From the NCBI RefSeq assembly GCF_002893625.1, contig NZ_PKMZ01000001.1:496001-560000 (forward strand): a stretch of 64,000 nt of DNA. Reading direction: 5' to 3'. This document shows, in pieces, positions 56,937 to 64,000 of this stretch. This DNA comes from Mangrovicella endophytica. GTDB lineage: Bacteria > Pseudomonadota > Alphaproteobacteria > Rhizobiales > Rhizobiaceae. A model generated the notes under the pieces. That model did not search any database. It was not told the DNA's origin and was given only the letters and a program-made list of their open reading frames with translations. Every line of letters starts with the position of its first letter. The stretch's first letter is position 1. Position numbers and translations under genes: made by a program.

Positions 56937-56962
56937 GGGCGCCGGAGACATCTCCGGCGCCC
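56937..56962 (+). terminator. Terminator-like hairpin after the small secreted protein
   Basis: GGGCGCCGGAGA-CA-TCTCCGGCGCCC, a perfect 12-bp stem just after the stop codon at 56928, followed by TTCACTTGTT. Its presence supports real transcription of the small gene. Confidence 0.65.
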
Positions 56963-57026
56963 TTCACTTGTTCAGGATTATCCGGCAGCGGCTGTCCCCC
57001 AGGGCGGCCGCTGCCGTTTTTGTCTG

Positions 57027-57773
57027 TCAGTCGGCAATCTCGAAGACGACGCGGACCCGCGCATTGATCGTGCTCTCGCCGGCCTCGACCGGAACGGCAT
57101 CCGCCATCTGCGCCTCCATCTTCATCGACCGCGCCGCCATGGGCACCGGCATCGGCATATCGGCCTCGTCGTTGATCTCGATGATCTTGCCGAGCTTGAC
57201 GCCGGCGGCCTCGGCCAGAATACGCGCCGTCTCCTTGGCGTCAGTGACGGCCGCCGTGCGGGCCTTGCTGCGGAGTGCGGCCGGATCGTCGATGTCGAAG
57301 CTGATGTCACCGCCCTGGTTGACGCCGAGCGTCACCGCCTTGTCGAGCACGGCGCCGATGTCGCCGATCTTGCGAACGCGCAAGGCCAGCGTATTGCGCA
57401 CTTCGTAGCCGACGATCTCAGGCGGATTCTGCACGCCGTTCTTGGGCTCTTCATAGCGATATTGCGGGCTGATGGTGAAGCCGGAGGTCTGCAGGTCGCG
57501 TGCCTCGATGCCGAGATCCTTCATGGCCGCTGTCACCTCGGCCATCGCGGCATTGGCTGCATCCAGAGCCTCACGAGCCGTCTTGGCAGTGCGCAGCACG
57601 GTGAACTGCGTCAGCGCCAGATCCGGCGCGGCATTCGCCTCGCCGGTGCCGGTCACGGTGATGCGAGGCGGCTCGGCCGCCGTAGGGGCGACGGGCGATT
57701 GAGCGAAGGCCGGCACGGCGGCGGCGAGCGTAAAGACCGCGGCGGCAACGAGAGGGGAACGGTATGACTGCAT
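57027..57773 (-). CDS. SIMPL-domain (DUF541) periplasmic protein
   Basis: 248-residue protein with a signal peptide (about 1-24, ending A-F-A-Q) and a SIMPL domain: ITVTGTGEANAAPDLALTQF, GIEARDLQTSGFTISPQY, and ARTAAVTDAKETARILAEAAG near the middle. The role of the family in bacteria is unclear; members such as Omp28/BP26 form multimeric rings. GGAG lies 7 bases before ATG 57773. Converges on the small secreted protein gene. Confidence 0.92.
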   Translation of the reverse strand: MQSYRSPLVAAAVFTLAAAVPAFAQSPVAPTAAEPPRITVTGTGEANAAPDLALTQFTVLRTAKTAREALDAANAAMAEVTAAMKDLGIEARDLQTSGFTISPQYRYEEPKNGVQNPPEIVGYEVRNTLALRVRKIGDIGAVLDKAVTLGVNQGGDISFDIDDPAALRSKARTAAVTDAKETARILAEAAGVKLGKIIEINDEADMPMPVPMAARSMKMEAQMADAVPVEAGESTINARVRVVFEIAD

Positions 57774-57922
57774 GTGAGGCTCCAGACTCAGAGAGGCGCC
57801 TTCTCCTCGCACCCGATTATGGCTGAAGCCAGATTGTCGCACCCCGGATACAGCACGAGCGCGAGGCCTGTGCGCCGAACTCGAGGCCGCGGGCGATCGC
57901 CGCGAACGCTTGCGAGAGCGTC

Positions 57923-57998
57923 TGGTGGGCCCGGCAGGACTCGAACCTGCAACCAAGCGGTTATGAGCCGCCGGCTCTAACCATTGAGCTACAGGCCC
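57923..57998 (-). tRNA. tRNA-Ile2 (anticodon CAT, lysidine type)
   Basis: Minus-strand cloverleaf of 76 bases with encoded CCA: acceptor GGGCCTG/CGGGCCC (one G-U pair), D-arm AGCTCAATGGTTAGAGC, anticodon loop CTCATAA and T-loop GGTTCGAGTCC. The CAT anticodon could be Met, but GGCGGCTCATAACCGCTTGG closely follows E. coli tRNA-Ile2, so TilS-modified isoleucine (AUA) decoding is favoured. Confidence 0.85.
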
Positions 57999-58211
57999 CA
58001 CGGCCCCTGCCGTATCTGAAAGCGTCCGGGCTCTCAAGGCCGTTCGGGACGGGTCGTCATACAGCCGACCTCAGAGGCCCCGCCGTCGGGTGATTGGTCT
58101 CGCCGTTTCGGCTCCTCGAGCTGGTAACGCTCTTGGCAGCGGCAGCCTGATTGCCGTTGTGAGCCGGCGGACTAGTTCACGAATTCTTGCGCTCCCGCCC
58201 CGAGGACTTCC

Positions 58212-60200
58212 ATGGCCAGACTAGACGACGCACCGCCGCCGGCGCCGGTCATCGCGCCGGCCTCGGTTCCCGGCATCGCCTCGATCCTGGCGCTGCAGGT
58301 CGGCGTCGTCGTCATCGCCGCGCTTTATCTCGGCCGCGACGTCCTCGTCCCGATCACCGTCGCGGTGATCCTGTCCTTCATCCTGACGCCACTGGTGAAC
58401 CTGCTGCGGCGATTGCGTATCGGAAAGACGGCGTCGGTCCTGCTGGCGGCGCTCGCCGCTCTGCTCGTCCTCATGCTGCTCGGCGCGATCATCGGCACGC
58501 AGCTGGCGGAGCTCGCCACGAGCCTTCCCGACTACATCTCCACCGTGCAGGGCAAGGTGGAGGCCATCCGCGCCTACGGCCTGCAGCACTTCTCCGGCAT
58601 CTTGCGGCGCTTCGGCGTCGGTGCCGCCGATGTGGCGAATGGCGGCGGCTCTGCAGCCAGTTCCGCCGCACCATCGGCCGCGCAGAACGAAGCGGGCGAG
58701 GGCGGCCTGCAGCTGGGAATGCTGACGACCTATCTCTCGCCGGTCCTCTCTCCCTTCGCGACGGCCGGCATCATCTTCATGGTGTCGATCTTCGTGCTCC
58801 TGCAGAAGGAGGATCTGCGCGACCGCATGATCCGCCTGTTCGGCTCGACCGACCTGCACCGCACCACCGTCGCCATGGACGACGGCGCGCGGCGTCTCAG
58901 CCGTTACTTTCTCACGCTGCTCGCCATCAATGTCGGCTTCGGCGTCGTGATCGGCTCCGGCCTCTGGTTGATCGGCGTACCGAACCCGATCCTCTGGGGC
59001 ATCATGGGGATGACGCTGCGCTTCGTCCCCTATGTCGGTCCGATCATCGCCGCGACGCTCCCGATCTCTCTTGCCGCCGCCGTCGATCCCGGCTGGTCAA
59101 TGGTGGTCTGGACGGTTGGCCTCTTCATCGCAACCGAGCTCGTCTTCAACCAGGTGATCGAACCGCTGGCCTATGGCCGCGGCACCGGCCTTTCCACCTT
59201 CGCAGTCATTGTCTCCGCGATCTTCTGGGGCTGGCTGTGGGGCCCGGTGGGCCTGATCCTGTCGATGCCGCTGACGCTCTGCCTTGTCGTTCTCGGCCGC
59301 CATGTCGAGCGCCTGGAGTTTCTCGACGTGCTGCTCGGCGACCGGCCGCCCCTGACGCCGGTGGAGAGCTTCTACCAGCGCGTCCTCGCGGGCGACGCGG
59401 ACGAAGCGCAGGACCATGCCGAGCTGCTGCTCCAGCAGCGCTCGCTCTCCTCCTACTATGACGAGGTCGCGCTGAAGGGCCTTCAGCTTGCCGCGGACGA
59501 TGCCGAGCGCGGCGCCCTGAAAGGCGAGCAGCTCGAGCGCATCCGCAACACGGTGAACGGGCTGATCATGGAGCTCGGCGGCTATGACGACGAGGAGCCT
59601 GACGGCGACGAGGCCGACAAGAAGGACCCGGCCGGGACGCCGCGGGACGAGAAGGCTCTCGGTTCCGCACCGCCGCCGGACAGCGTCAACGAAGCGGTGC
59701 TGCCGGACGCCTGGCGCAGCGACGGCGCGGTTCTCTGCCTCGCCGGCAAGGGCCCGCTCGACGAGGCGGCGGCGGCCATGCTCGCCCAGCTCCTCGGCAA
59801 GCACGGCCTCGGCGCGCGCGTTGCCGCCTATCGCGCGGCATCCCGCCAGGACATCACCAATCTGGACATCTCCGGCGTGGTGATGGTCTGCGTCTCCTAT
59901 CTCGACATTGGCGGCAGCCCGTCGCATCTGCGCTACCTCCTGCGCAGACTGAAGCGCCGCCTGCCGGGTCGGCCGATTCTTGTCGGCCTGTGGCCGTCAG
60001 ACGATGCGACGCTGAAGGACAAGGCAGCGCAGGCCTTCATCGGCGCCGACCGCTACGTGATTTCGCTCGCGCAGGCGGTCCAGGCCTGCGTGGAAACAGC
60101 TCACGCCGACGGTGCCGCGGTGACTCAGGCAGAGGCGAAGCCTGCACTCGCGGCGGAACCGGTCCTGCTTGCGGGGAGTGCCTCTCCAGCGCTGGCCTGA
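58212..60200 (+). CDS. AI-2E family transporter with C-terminal Rossmann-like extension
   Basis: 662-residue inner-membrane protein. The AI-2E/PerM domain spans about residues 20-375 with eight helices, including VLVPITVAVILSFILTPLV, LRFVPYVGPIIAA and QVIEPLAYGRGTGLSTFAV. A helical segment (about 390-460) and an acidic linker follow, then a domain of about 110 residues (VLCLAGKGPLDEAAAAMLAQ, GVVMVCVSYLDIGGSP, GRPILVGLWPSD) that resembles a B12-binding-type Rossmann fold. Substrate unknown; AI-2 export was shown only for one E. coli member. Confidence 0.9.
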   Translation: MARLDDAPPPAPVIAPASVPGIASILALQVGVVVIAALYLGRDVLVPITVAVILSFILTPLVNLLRRLRIGKTASVLLAALAALLVLMLLGAIIGTQLAELATSLPDYISTVQGKVEAIRAYGLQHFSGILRRFGVGAADVANGGGSAASSAAPSAAQNEAGEGGLQLGMLTTYLSPVLSPFATAGIIFMVSIFVLLQKEDLRDRMIRLFGSTDLHRTTVAMDDGARRLSRYFLTLLAINVGFGVVIGSGLWLIGVPNPILWGIMGMTLRFVPYVGPIIAATLPISLAAAVDPGWSMVVWTVGLFIATELVFNQVIEPLAYGRGTGLSTFAVIVSAIFWGWLWGPVGLILSMPLTLCLVVLGRHVERLEFLDVLLGDRPPLTPVESFYQRVLAGDADEAQDHAELLLQQRSLSSYYDEVALKGLQLAADDAERGALKGEQLERIRNTVNGLIMELGGYDDEEPDGDEADKKDPAGTPRDEKALGSAPPPDSVNEAVLPDAWRSDGAVLCLAGKGPLDEAAAAMLAQLLGKHGLGARVAAYRAASRQDITNLDISGVVMVCVSYLDIGGSPSHLRYLLRRLKRRLPGRPILVGLWPSDDATLKDKAAQAFIGADRYVISLAQAVQACVETAHADGAAVTQAEAKPALAAEPVLLAGSASPALA

Positions 60201-60833
60201 CAGGGAGCAAATTGGCGGCTCGCGGCACAGGATGCCGCCTGCTCGATCCGCCGCCTGCACGCGCAAAAGGTGTCAGGATCGCATCGTGCGACCGAGAGCC
60301 TGCCGCTCCTGTCGATGACGCCCCCTCTCGGTTGCGGCGAGACGACAAGTATGGAGCTGAGAAGCTGCCGATATCGCCGCTGAGGCCGGTGATGGGCTGA
60401 ATCGTCGCAGCATAATGCGGCGCAGGACGATCCGTGCTCAGCGCCTCGGGATGCGGCGATGTGCGGCGATGCGGGGCGGTGTGTCAGGCGGCCCTGACAC
60501 TGCGTCGCAGTTACCGCGCCGGCGCGGTGATCGCCGCCGAGGATTTCCGACACTCGTCGGCTGACGCGGCGATCGCTCTTCTCCGCACAGAGGCAGAGAC
60601 ACGAGGACAAGCCTCGCTCTGCCGAGGCAACAGAATTCGAGCGCATCTCGACAATTGTCAAACCGATGGCTAGAACAGCGCTCTGGCGGGTGGGGAAGGC
60701 ACGTTGTGCGAACCGGCCGGACGAGGGTGAAGTGCCGCGGCGCGGCACGATCGCTCCAAGCAATATCGGGTCAGCCGTCCGAGCGGTCTTCACCGCCGTA
60801 ACGTCGCTGTCCGTGCCGGGAGGACTGCGCAGC
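60201..60833. other. 633-bp intergenic region before the ABC importer
   Basis: No convincing gene. Two clear palindromes are present: GTGTCAGG-CGGC-CCTGACAC (60481-60500) and GTGCCGC-GGC-GCGGCAC (60732-60748), plus repeated GATGCGGCGATGTGCGGCGATGCGG-like units at 60450-60475. A 79-codon plus-strand frame (60434-60673) lacks a ribosome site and recognisable domains. Confidence 0.6.
60732..60748. promoter_or_regulatory. Palindrome upstream of the ABC importer, candidate operator
   Basis: GTGCCGCGGCGCGGCAC is a 17-bp perfect palindrome with 7-bp arms, 86 bp before the permease ATG. Sugar-importer operons of this type are often controlled by LacI- or DeoR-family repressors; no regulator is visible in the window. 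Confidence 0.35.
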
Positions 60834-61820
60834 ATGAAAGGCGCTTTGGCTGATCGTCAGCTGAGCTTTCTTGCCTTGACCAATGTGGCGGTGCTGCTGG
60901 CTGCGGTGCTGCTGACCGGTTCGGGCTTCATCGACCTCTACAATCTGCAGTCGATGGCGTCGCAGGTGCCGGAGCTCGGGCTGCTTGCGCTCGGCGTCAT
61001 GCTGGCGATGCTGTCCGGAAATGGCGGCATCGACCTGTCGGGCATCGCGCTCGCAAACCTATCCGGTGTCGTCGCCTACCTCGTTCTCCGCGACACCGTC
61101 TCGGCCGACGACGCGCCGCTGGTCTTCACCTGGTCCTTCGCCGGCATTGCGCTGGCCGTCGGCCTCGCCGGCGGGGTGCTGAACGGCATCCTCGTCTCGC
61201 ATGCCGGTCTGACGCCGATCATCGCGACGCTTGGTACGCAGCTCTTTTTCACCGGCATTGCCGTGGCGCTGACCAATGGCTCGGCGCAGACGCTCGGCTA
61301 TGTCGAGCCGCTCGACGACTTCGGCAACACGCCGGTCCTCGGCGTTCCGCAGTGCTTCGCGTTGTTCATCCTCATCGCGCTCCTGCTCGGGATCGTGCTC
61401 CGCTTCAGCGGCTTCGGCATCCGCCTGCGCCTTCTCGGCAGCAACCCGAAGGCGGCGCACTATGCCGGTATCCCGCGGCGGCGCATGCTGTTCCTGACCT
61501 ATACGGCCTGCGGTGTTCTCGCCTCGGTCGCGGGGATCGTCATCGCGGCCCGCACCTCAAGCGTGAAGTGGGACTACGGCTCGTCCTATGTCCTCATCGC
61601 CATCCTGATCGCGGTGATGGCCGGGGTGCGCCCCGAAGGTGGCTACGGCCGCGTTATCTGCGTCATCCTTTCGGCGACGGCGCTGCAGATGCTCTCAAGC
61701 CTCTTCAACTTCATGGATATCTCGAACTTCTTCCGCGACTTCGCTTGGGGCGTGTTGCTGCTCCTCTTCCTGGCGGCGTCGCAGATCGATCTTCGCGCGT
61801 GGATCGCACCGCGGCACTGA
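60834..61820 (+). CDS. CUT2-family sugar/autoinducer ABC transporter permease
   Basis: 328-residue RbsC-family permease with about nine helices. LGVMLAMLSGNGGIDLSGIA, AGLTPIIATLGTQLFFTGIA and the cytoplasmic loop FGIRLRLLGSNPKAAHYAGI (EAA-like) identify the class. GGGAGG lies about 10 bases before ATG 60834. First gene of a permease / binding protein / ATPase operon. Confidence 0.93.
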   Translation: MKGALADRQLSFLALTNVAVLLAAVLLTGSGFIDLYNLQSMASQVPELGLLALGVMLAMLSGNGGIDLSGIALANLSGVVAYLVLRDTVSADDAPLVFTWSFAGIALAVGLAGGVLNGILVSHAGLTPIIATLGTQLFFTGIAVALTNGSAQTLGYVEPLDDFGNTPVLGVPQCFALFILIALLLGIVLRFSGFGIRLRLLGSNPKAAHYAGIPRRRMLFLTYTACGVLASVAGIVIAARTSSVKWDYGSSYVLIAILIAVMAGVRPEGGYGRVICVILSATALQMLSSLFNFMDISNFFRDFAWGVLLLLFLAASQIDLRAWIAPRH

Positions 61821-61890
61821 GCATCCCGCTATGGCGCCACGACCCGGGCGCCGAGGCTGGCAAGCATTGCAGGGTCTGGGAGGAAATCCG

Positions 61891-62892
61891 ATGTCGATCA
61901 AAACCAAACTCGTCACCTGCGCCGCAGCCGTTGCGCTCGTCGGCGCTGCTGCCAGTGCGATGGCGCAGGACAAGCCGGCCATCGTCACGGTGGTGAAGGT
62001 CACCGGTGAGAACTGGTTCACCCGCATGAACGAAGGCGTCGACGCCTATGGCAAGGACCATGCCGACGTCGCGACGAGCCAGGTCGGCCCGGCCAAGGCC
62101 GATGCGGCGCAGCAGGGCCGCCTGATCGAGGATCTCGTCGCCAAGAAGGTTGCGGCCATCGCCATCGTGCCGATGGATCCCTCGGCGCTGGAGGGCGTCC
62201 TGAAGCGCGCCGCCAACCGCGGCATCAAGGTCGTCACCCACGAGGCCGACAACCTGAAGAACACGCTCGTCGACATCGAGGCCTTCGACAACAAGGAGTT
62301 CGGCGCCCGCTTCAACGAGAAGCTCGCCGCGTGCATGGGCAAGTCCGGCAAGTGGACCTCCTTCGTCGGCTCGCTCGGCAGCCTGACCCACGTGCAGTGG
62401 GCCGATGGCGGCGCCGAGAACGCCAAGAAGTATCCGGAGATGGAGCTCGTCTCGGAGAAGAACGAGTCCTTCAACGACGCTAACCGCGCCTATGAGAAGG
62501 CCCGCGAGATCCTGCGCAAGTACCCGGACATCAAGGGCTTCCAGGGTGGTTCGGCGATCGACGTCATCGGCATCGGCCGTGCCGTCGAGGAAGCCGGCCT
62601 GCAGGACAAGACCTGCGTCTTCGGCCTCGGGCTGCCGAAGGACACCGGCCCGTATCTGGAGTCCGGCGCCGTCGACGGCATCAGCTTCTGGGATCCGAAG
62701 GATGCCGGCTATGTCATGAACAGGGTCGCCGACATGGTCCTGAAGGGCGAGGAGATCAAGGACGGCATGGATCTCGGCGTCGCGGGCTATGAGAAGGTCT
62801 CGGTCAAGAAGGGGCCGGGCGAGGGCTCCATCCTCGTTGGCCAGGCCTGGGTCGACGTCGACAAGTCGAACTACGGCAAGTACCCGTTCTGA
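61891..62892 (+). CDS. CUT2-type periplasmic binding protein (AI-2/rhamnose-like)
   Basis: 333-residue periplasmic binding protein 1/4-type domain with a signal peptide (residues 1-25, ending A-M-A-Q). VTVVKVTGENWFTRMNEG, KKVAAIAIVPMDPSALEGVL, KVVTHEADN and the late FGLGLPKDTGPYLESGAVDG follow the LsrB/RhaS-like group; the ligand is therefore probably AI-2, rhamnose or another sugar. GGGAGG precedes ATG 61891 by about 8 bases. It lies 70 bp after the permease. Confidence 0.93.
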   Translation: MSIKTKLVTCAAAVALVGAAASAMAQDKPAIVTVVKVTGENWFTRMNEGVDAYGKDHADVATSQVGPAKADAAQQGRLIEDLVAKKVAAIAIVPMDPSALEGVLKRAANRGIKVVTHEADNLKNTLVDIEAFDNKEFGARFNEKLAACMGKSGKWTSFVGSLGSLTHVQWADGGAENAKKYPEMELVSEKNESFNDANRAYEKAREILRKYPDIKGFQGGSAIDVIGIGRAVEEAGLQDKTCVFGLGLPKDTGPYLESGAVDGISFWDPKDAGYVMNRVADMVLKGEEIKDGMDLGVAGYEKVSVKKGPGEGSILVGQAWVDVDKSNYGKYPF

Positions 62893-62908
62893 CCGCACGA
62901 TCGCATCA

Positions 62909-62934
62909 GGCCGGGCTCCTCTGTGAGCCCGGCC
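62909..62934 (+). terminator. 10-bp stem hairpin after the binding-protein gene
   Basis: GGCCGGGCTC-CTCTGT-GAGCCCGGCC, 17 bp after the stop, with only two T following. Such hairpins often protect the abundant binding-protein mRNA and reduce expression of the downstream ATPase. Confidence 0.6.
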
Positions 62935-62985
62935 TTCCACTCCGGGCCGTGCCCGTTCCTTCTTTCCAGGCGCCGGACCTGTGCC

Positions 62986-64000
62986 ATGCAGCATGACACC
63001 GTTGCAGCCACGCCAGCTCGCGGCGACGCGATACCGGCGGCGGCCGTGCCCTTCATCGAGATCCGCGACGTTCACAAGAGCTTCGGCGGCGTCCGGGCGC
63101 TGAAGGGCGTCAGCTTCGCCATCGAGCCCGGCCAGATCTACCACCTGATGGGCGAGAATGGCTGCGGCAAGAGTACTCTCATCAAGATCCTGTCCGGCGC
63201 CCAGCCGGCCGACAGCGGCGATATCCTCGTCAACGGCCGCCCTTCCAATGGATTCTCGCCGGTAGAGGCGCTCGCGGCCGGTATCGAGACGGTCTACCAG
63301 GACCTCTCGCTGCTGCCGAACCTCACGGTTGCCGAGAACATCGGCCTGACGCAGCAGCTCGTCGCATCCTCCGGCCACCTGTTCCGCCGGCTCGATCGCT
63401 CCCGCATGCGAGGGACCGCCGAGGCGGCGCTGGCGACCGTCGGCCTGCCGACGACATCCGGCTTTCTGGCCACCCGCATCGACGAGCTGCCGATCGCCAG
63501 CCGCCAGCTGGTGGCGATCGCCCGCGCCATCGCGTCCGACGCCCGCCTGGTGATCATGGACGAGCCGACCACGGCGCTGACGAAGCGCGAGGTCGACAAC
63601 CTCATCGCGGTGGTGAACCGGCTGCGAGCCGGCGGCGTCGCCGTGCTGTTCGTCACCCACAAGCTCGACGAGTGCAAGTCGATCGGGGGCAGGGCGGTGA
63701 TCATGCGCGACGGCCAGAAGGTCGCCGAGGTCGATGTCGCCGATCACTCCAAGGCCGAGCTCGGCTTCTGGATGACGGGCAAGATGCTGGACGAGGCGCG
63801 TTACCGCCAGGCGCCGAAGACCGGCGACACGCTGATCGCCGTGGAGAAGCTCGGCCGTCGCGCCGCCTTCTCCGATGTGTCGTTCTCGGTCCGCAAGGGC
63901 GAGATCGTCGGGATCACCGGGCTTCTCGACTCCGGCCGCAACGAGCTGGCGCTGGCGCTCGCCGGCGTGCGTCCGGCCGATGCCGGTACGATCCAGCTGG
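62986..64000 (+). CDS. CUT2-type ABC transporter ATP-binding protein (3' end beyond window)
   Basis: The first 338 codons of an RbsA/LsrA-like double ABC ATPase; no stop before the right edge. The first cassette has Walker A GENGCGKSTLI, Q-loop VYQDLSLLP, signature LPIASRQLVAIARA (in place of LSGGQ, common in this class), Walker B LVIMDEPTTAL and the H-loop FVTHK. The second cassette begins near residue 280 (RRAAFSDVSFSVRKGEIVGI). ATG 62986 is assigned by position 93 bp after the binding-protein gene. Family-typical length is about 500 residues. Confidence 0.95.
   Translation, partial: MQHDTVAATPARGDAIPAAAVPFIEIRDVHKSFGGVRALKGVSFAIEPGQIYHLMGENGCGKSTLIKILSGAQPADSGDILVNGRPSNGFSPVEALAAGIETVYQDLSLLPNLTVAENIGLTQQLVASSGHLFRRLDRSRMRGTAEAALATVGLPTTSGFLATRIDELPIASRQLVAIARAIASDARLVIMDEPTTALTKREVDNLIAVVNRLRAGGVAVLFVTHKLDECKSIGGRAVIMRDGQKVAEVDVADHSKAELGFWMTGKMLDEARYRQAPKTGDTLIAVEKLGRRAAFSDVSFSVRKGEIVGITGLLDSGRNELALALAGVRPADAGTIQL

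Noticed and set aside
57923-57998. Elongator tRNA-Met
   Set aside because: The anticodon is CAT, but the anticodon arm GGCGGCTCATAACCGC and following TTGG match tRNA-Ile2 better.
60434-60673. A 79-codon plus-strand frame in the importer leader
   Set aside because: No ribosome site, no domain, and it crosses palindromic sequence; codon pattern gives no support.
62941-62985. ABC ATPase as a truncated or missing gene
   Set aside because: The cassette is intact from ATG 62986; it lacks a stop only because the window ends.

Overview
The window is a GC-rich chromosomal segment of an alphaproteobacterium, most likely order Hyphomicrobiales (Rhizobiales). Supporting signs are the bamE / cytochrome bc1 chaperone / DUF177 / plsX / fabH / ihfA / MerR block, the carA and dnaG-rpoD blocks, an LsrB/VtlR-type LysR regulator beside trxB, DUF2842 beside heme A synthase, and a CarB with the roughly 57-residue insertion I associate with rhizobial CarB. 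A member of Aurantimonadaceae would fit, but the family cannot be proven from the sequence alone.

Layout. 0.1-5.0 kb: envelope and lipid housekeeping genes plus IHF alpha. 5.1-9.8 kb: a more accessory stretch around tRNA-Pro(GGG), with a lower-GC sulfotransferase-like gene, a possible CAP-domain remnant, a secreted LysM protein and a GAF-GGDEF-EAL enzyme. 10-23 kb: a sugar kinase, a DUF2793 protein and a surface-polysaccharide region (dTDP-rhamnose genes, RgpF-like protein, undecaprenyl-phosphate glycosyl-1-phosphate transferase, outer-membrane export lipoprotein, a degenerate tyrosine-kinase-like protein, ManC, GalE). 23-36 kb: heme A synthase, argC, agmatinase, an acyltransferase, a three-gene lipid operon (CDP-alcohol phosphatidyltransferase, acyltransferase, CDP-diglyceride synthase), rplM-rpsI, a membrane EAL protein, an ECHDC3-like protein and metY. 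36-45 kb: SOUL protein, a candidate small RNA, an SRPBCC protein, GGDEF-EAL, LysR, trxB, two glycosyltransferases, a small (p)ppGpp-hydrolase-like HD protein and greA. 45-57 kb: carB, carA, lrgAB, dnaG, rpoD. 57-64 kb: a SIMPL protein, tRNA-Ile2, an AI-2E-family transporter and a CUT2-type ABC importer that runs off the right edge.

How the parts connect. The 12-22 kb genes can make dTDP-L-rhamnose, GDP-mannose and UDP-galactose/glucose, start a lipid-linked sugar and export a polymer; no flippase, polymerase or full co-polymerase is visible here. Three c-di-GMP enzymes suggest that surface polysaccharide and lifestyle are under second-messenger control. greA, the HD hydrolase and a family-4 glycosyltransferase form one tightly packed operon that could link the stringent response to envelope glycosylation.

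The features I would look at first are: the kinase-like protein that has lost its Walker lysine; the lipid operon whose CDP-alcohol transferase has Asn at two usual metal-binding Asp positions; the greA / HD hydrolase / glycosyltransferase operon; a glycosyltransferase gene with no ATG/GTG/TTG upstream of its conserved N-terminal motif but a perfect Shine-Dalgarno before an ATT; and a small-RNA-like element at 37.8 kb. I found no CRISPR array, insertion sequence, integrase or complete phage module. All readings are by eye, without database searches.
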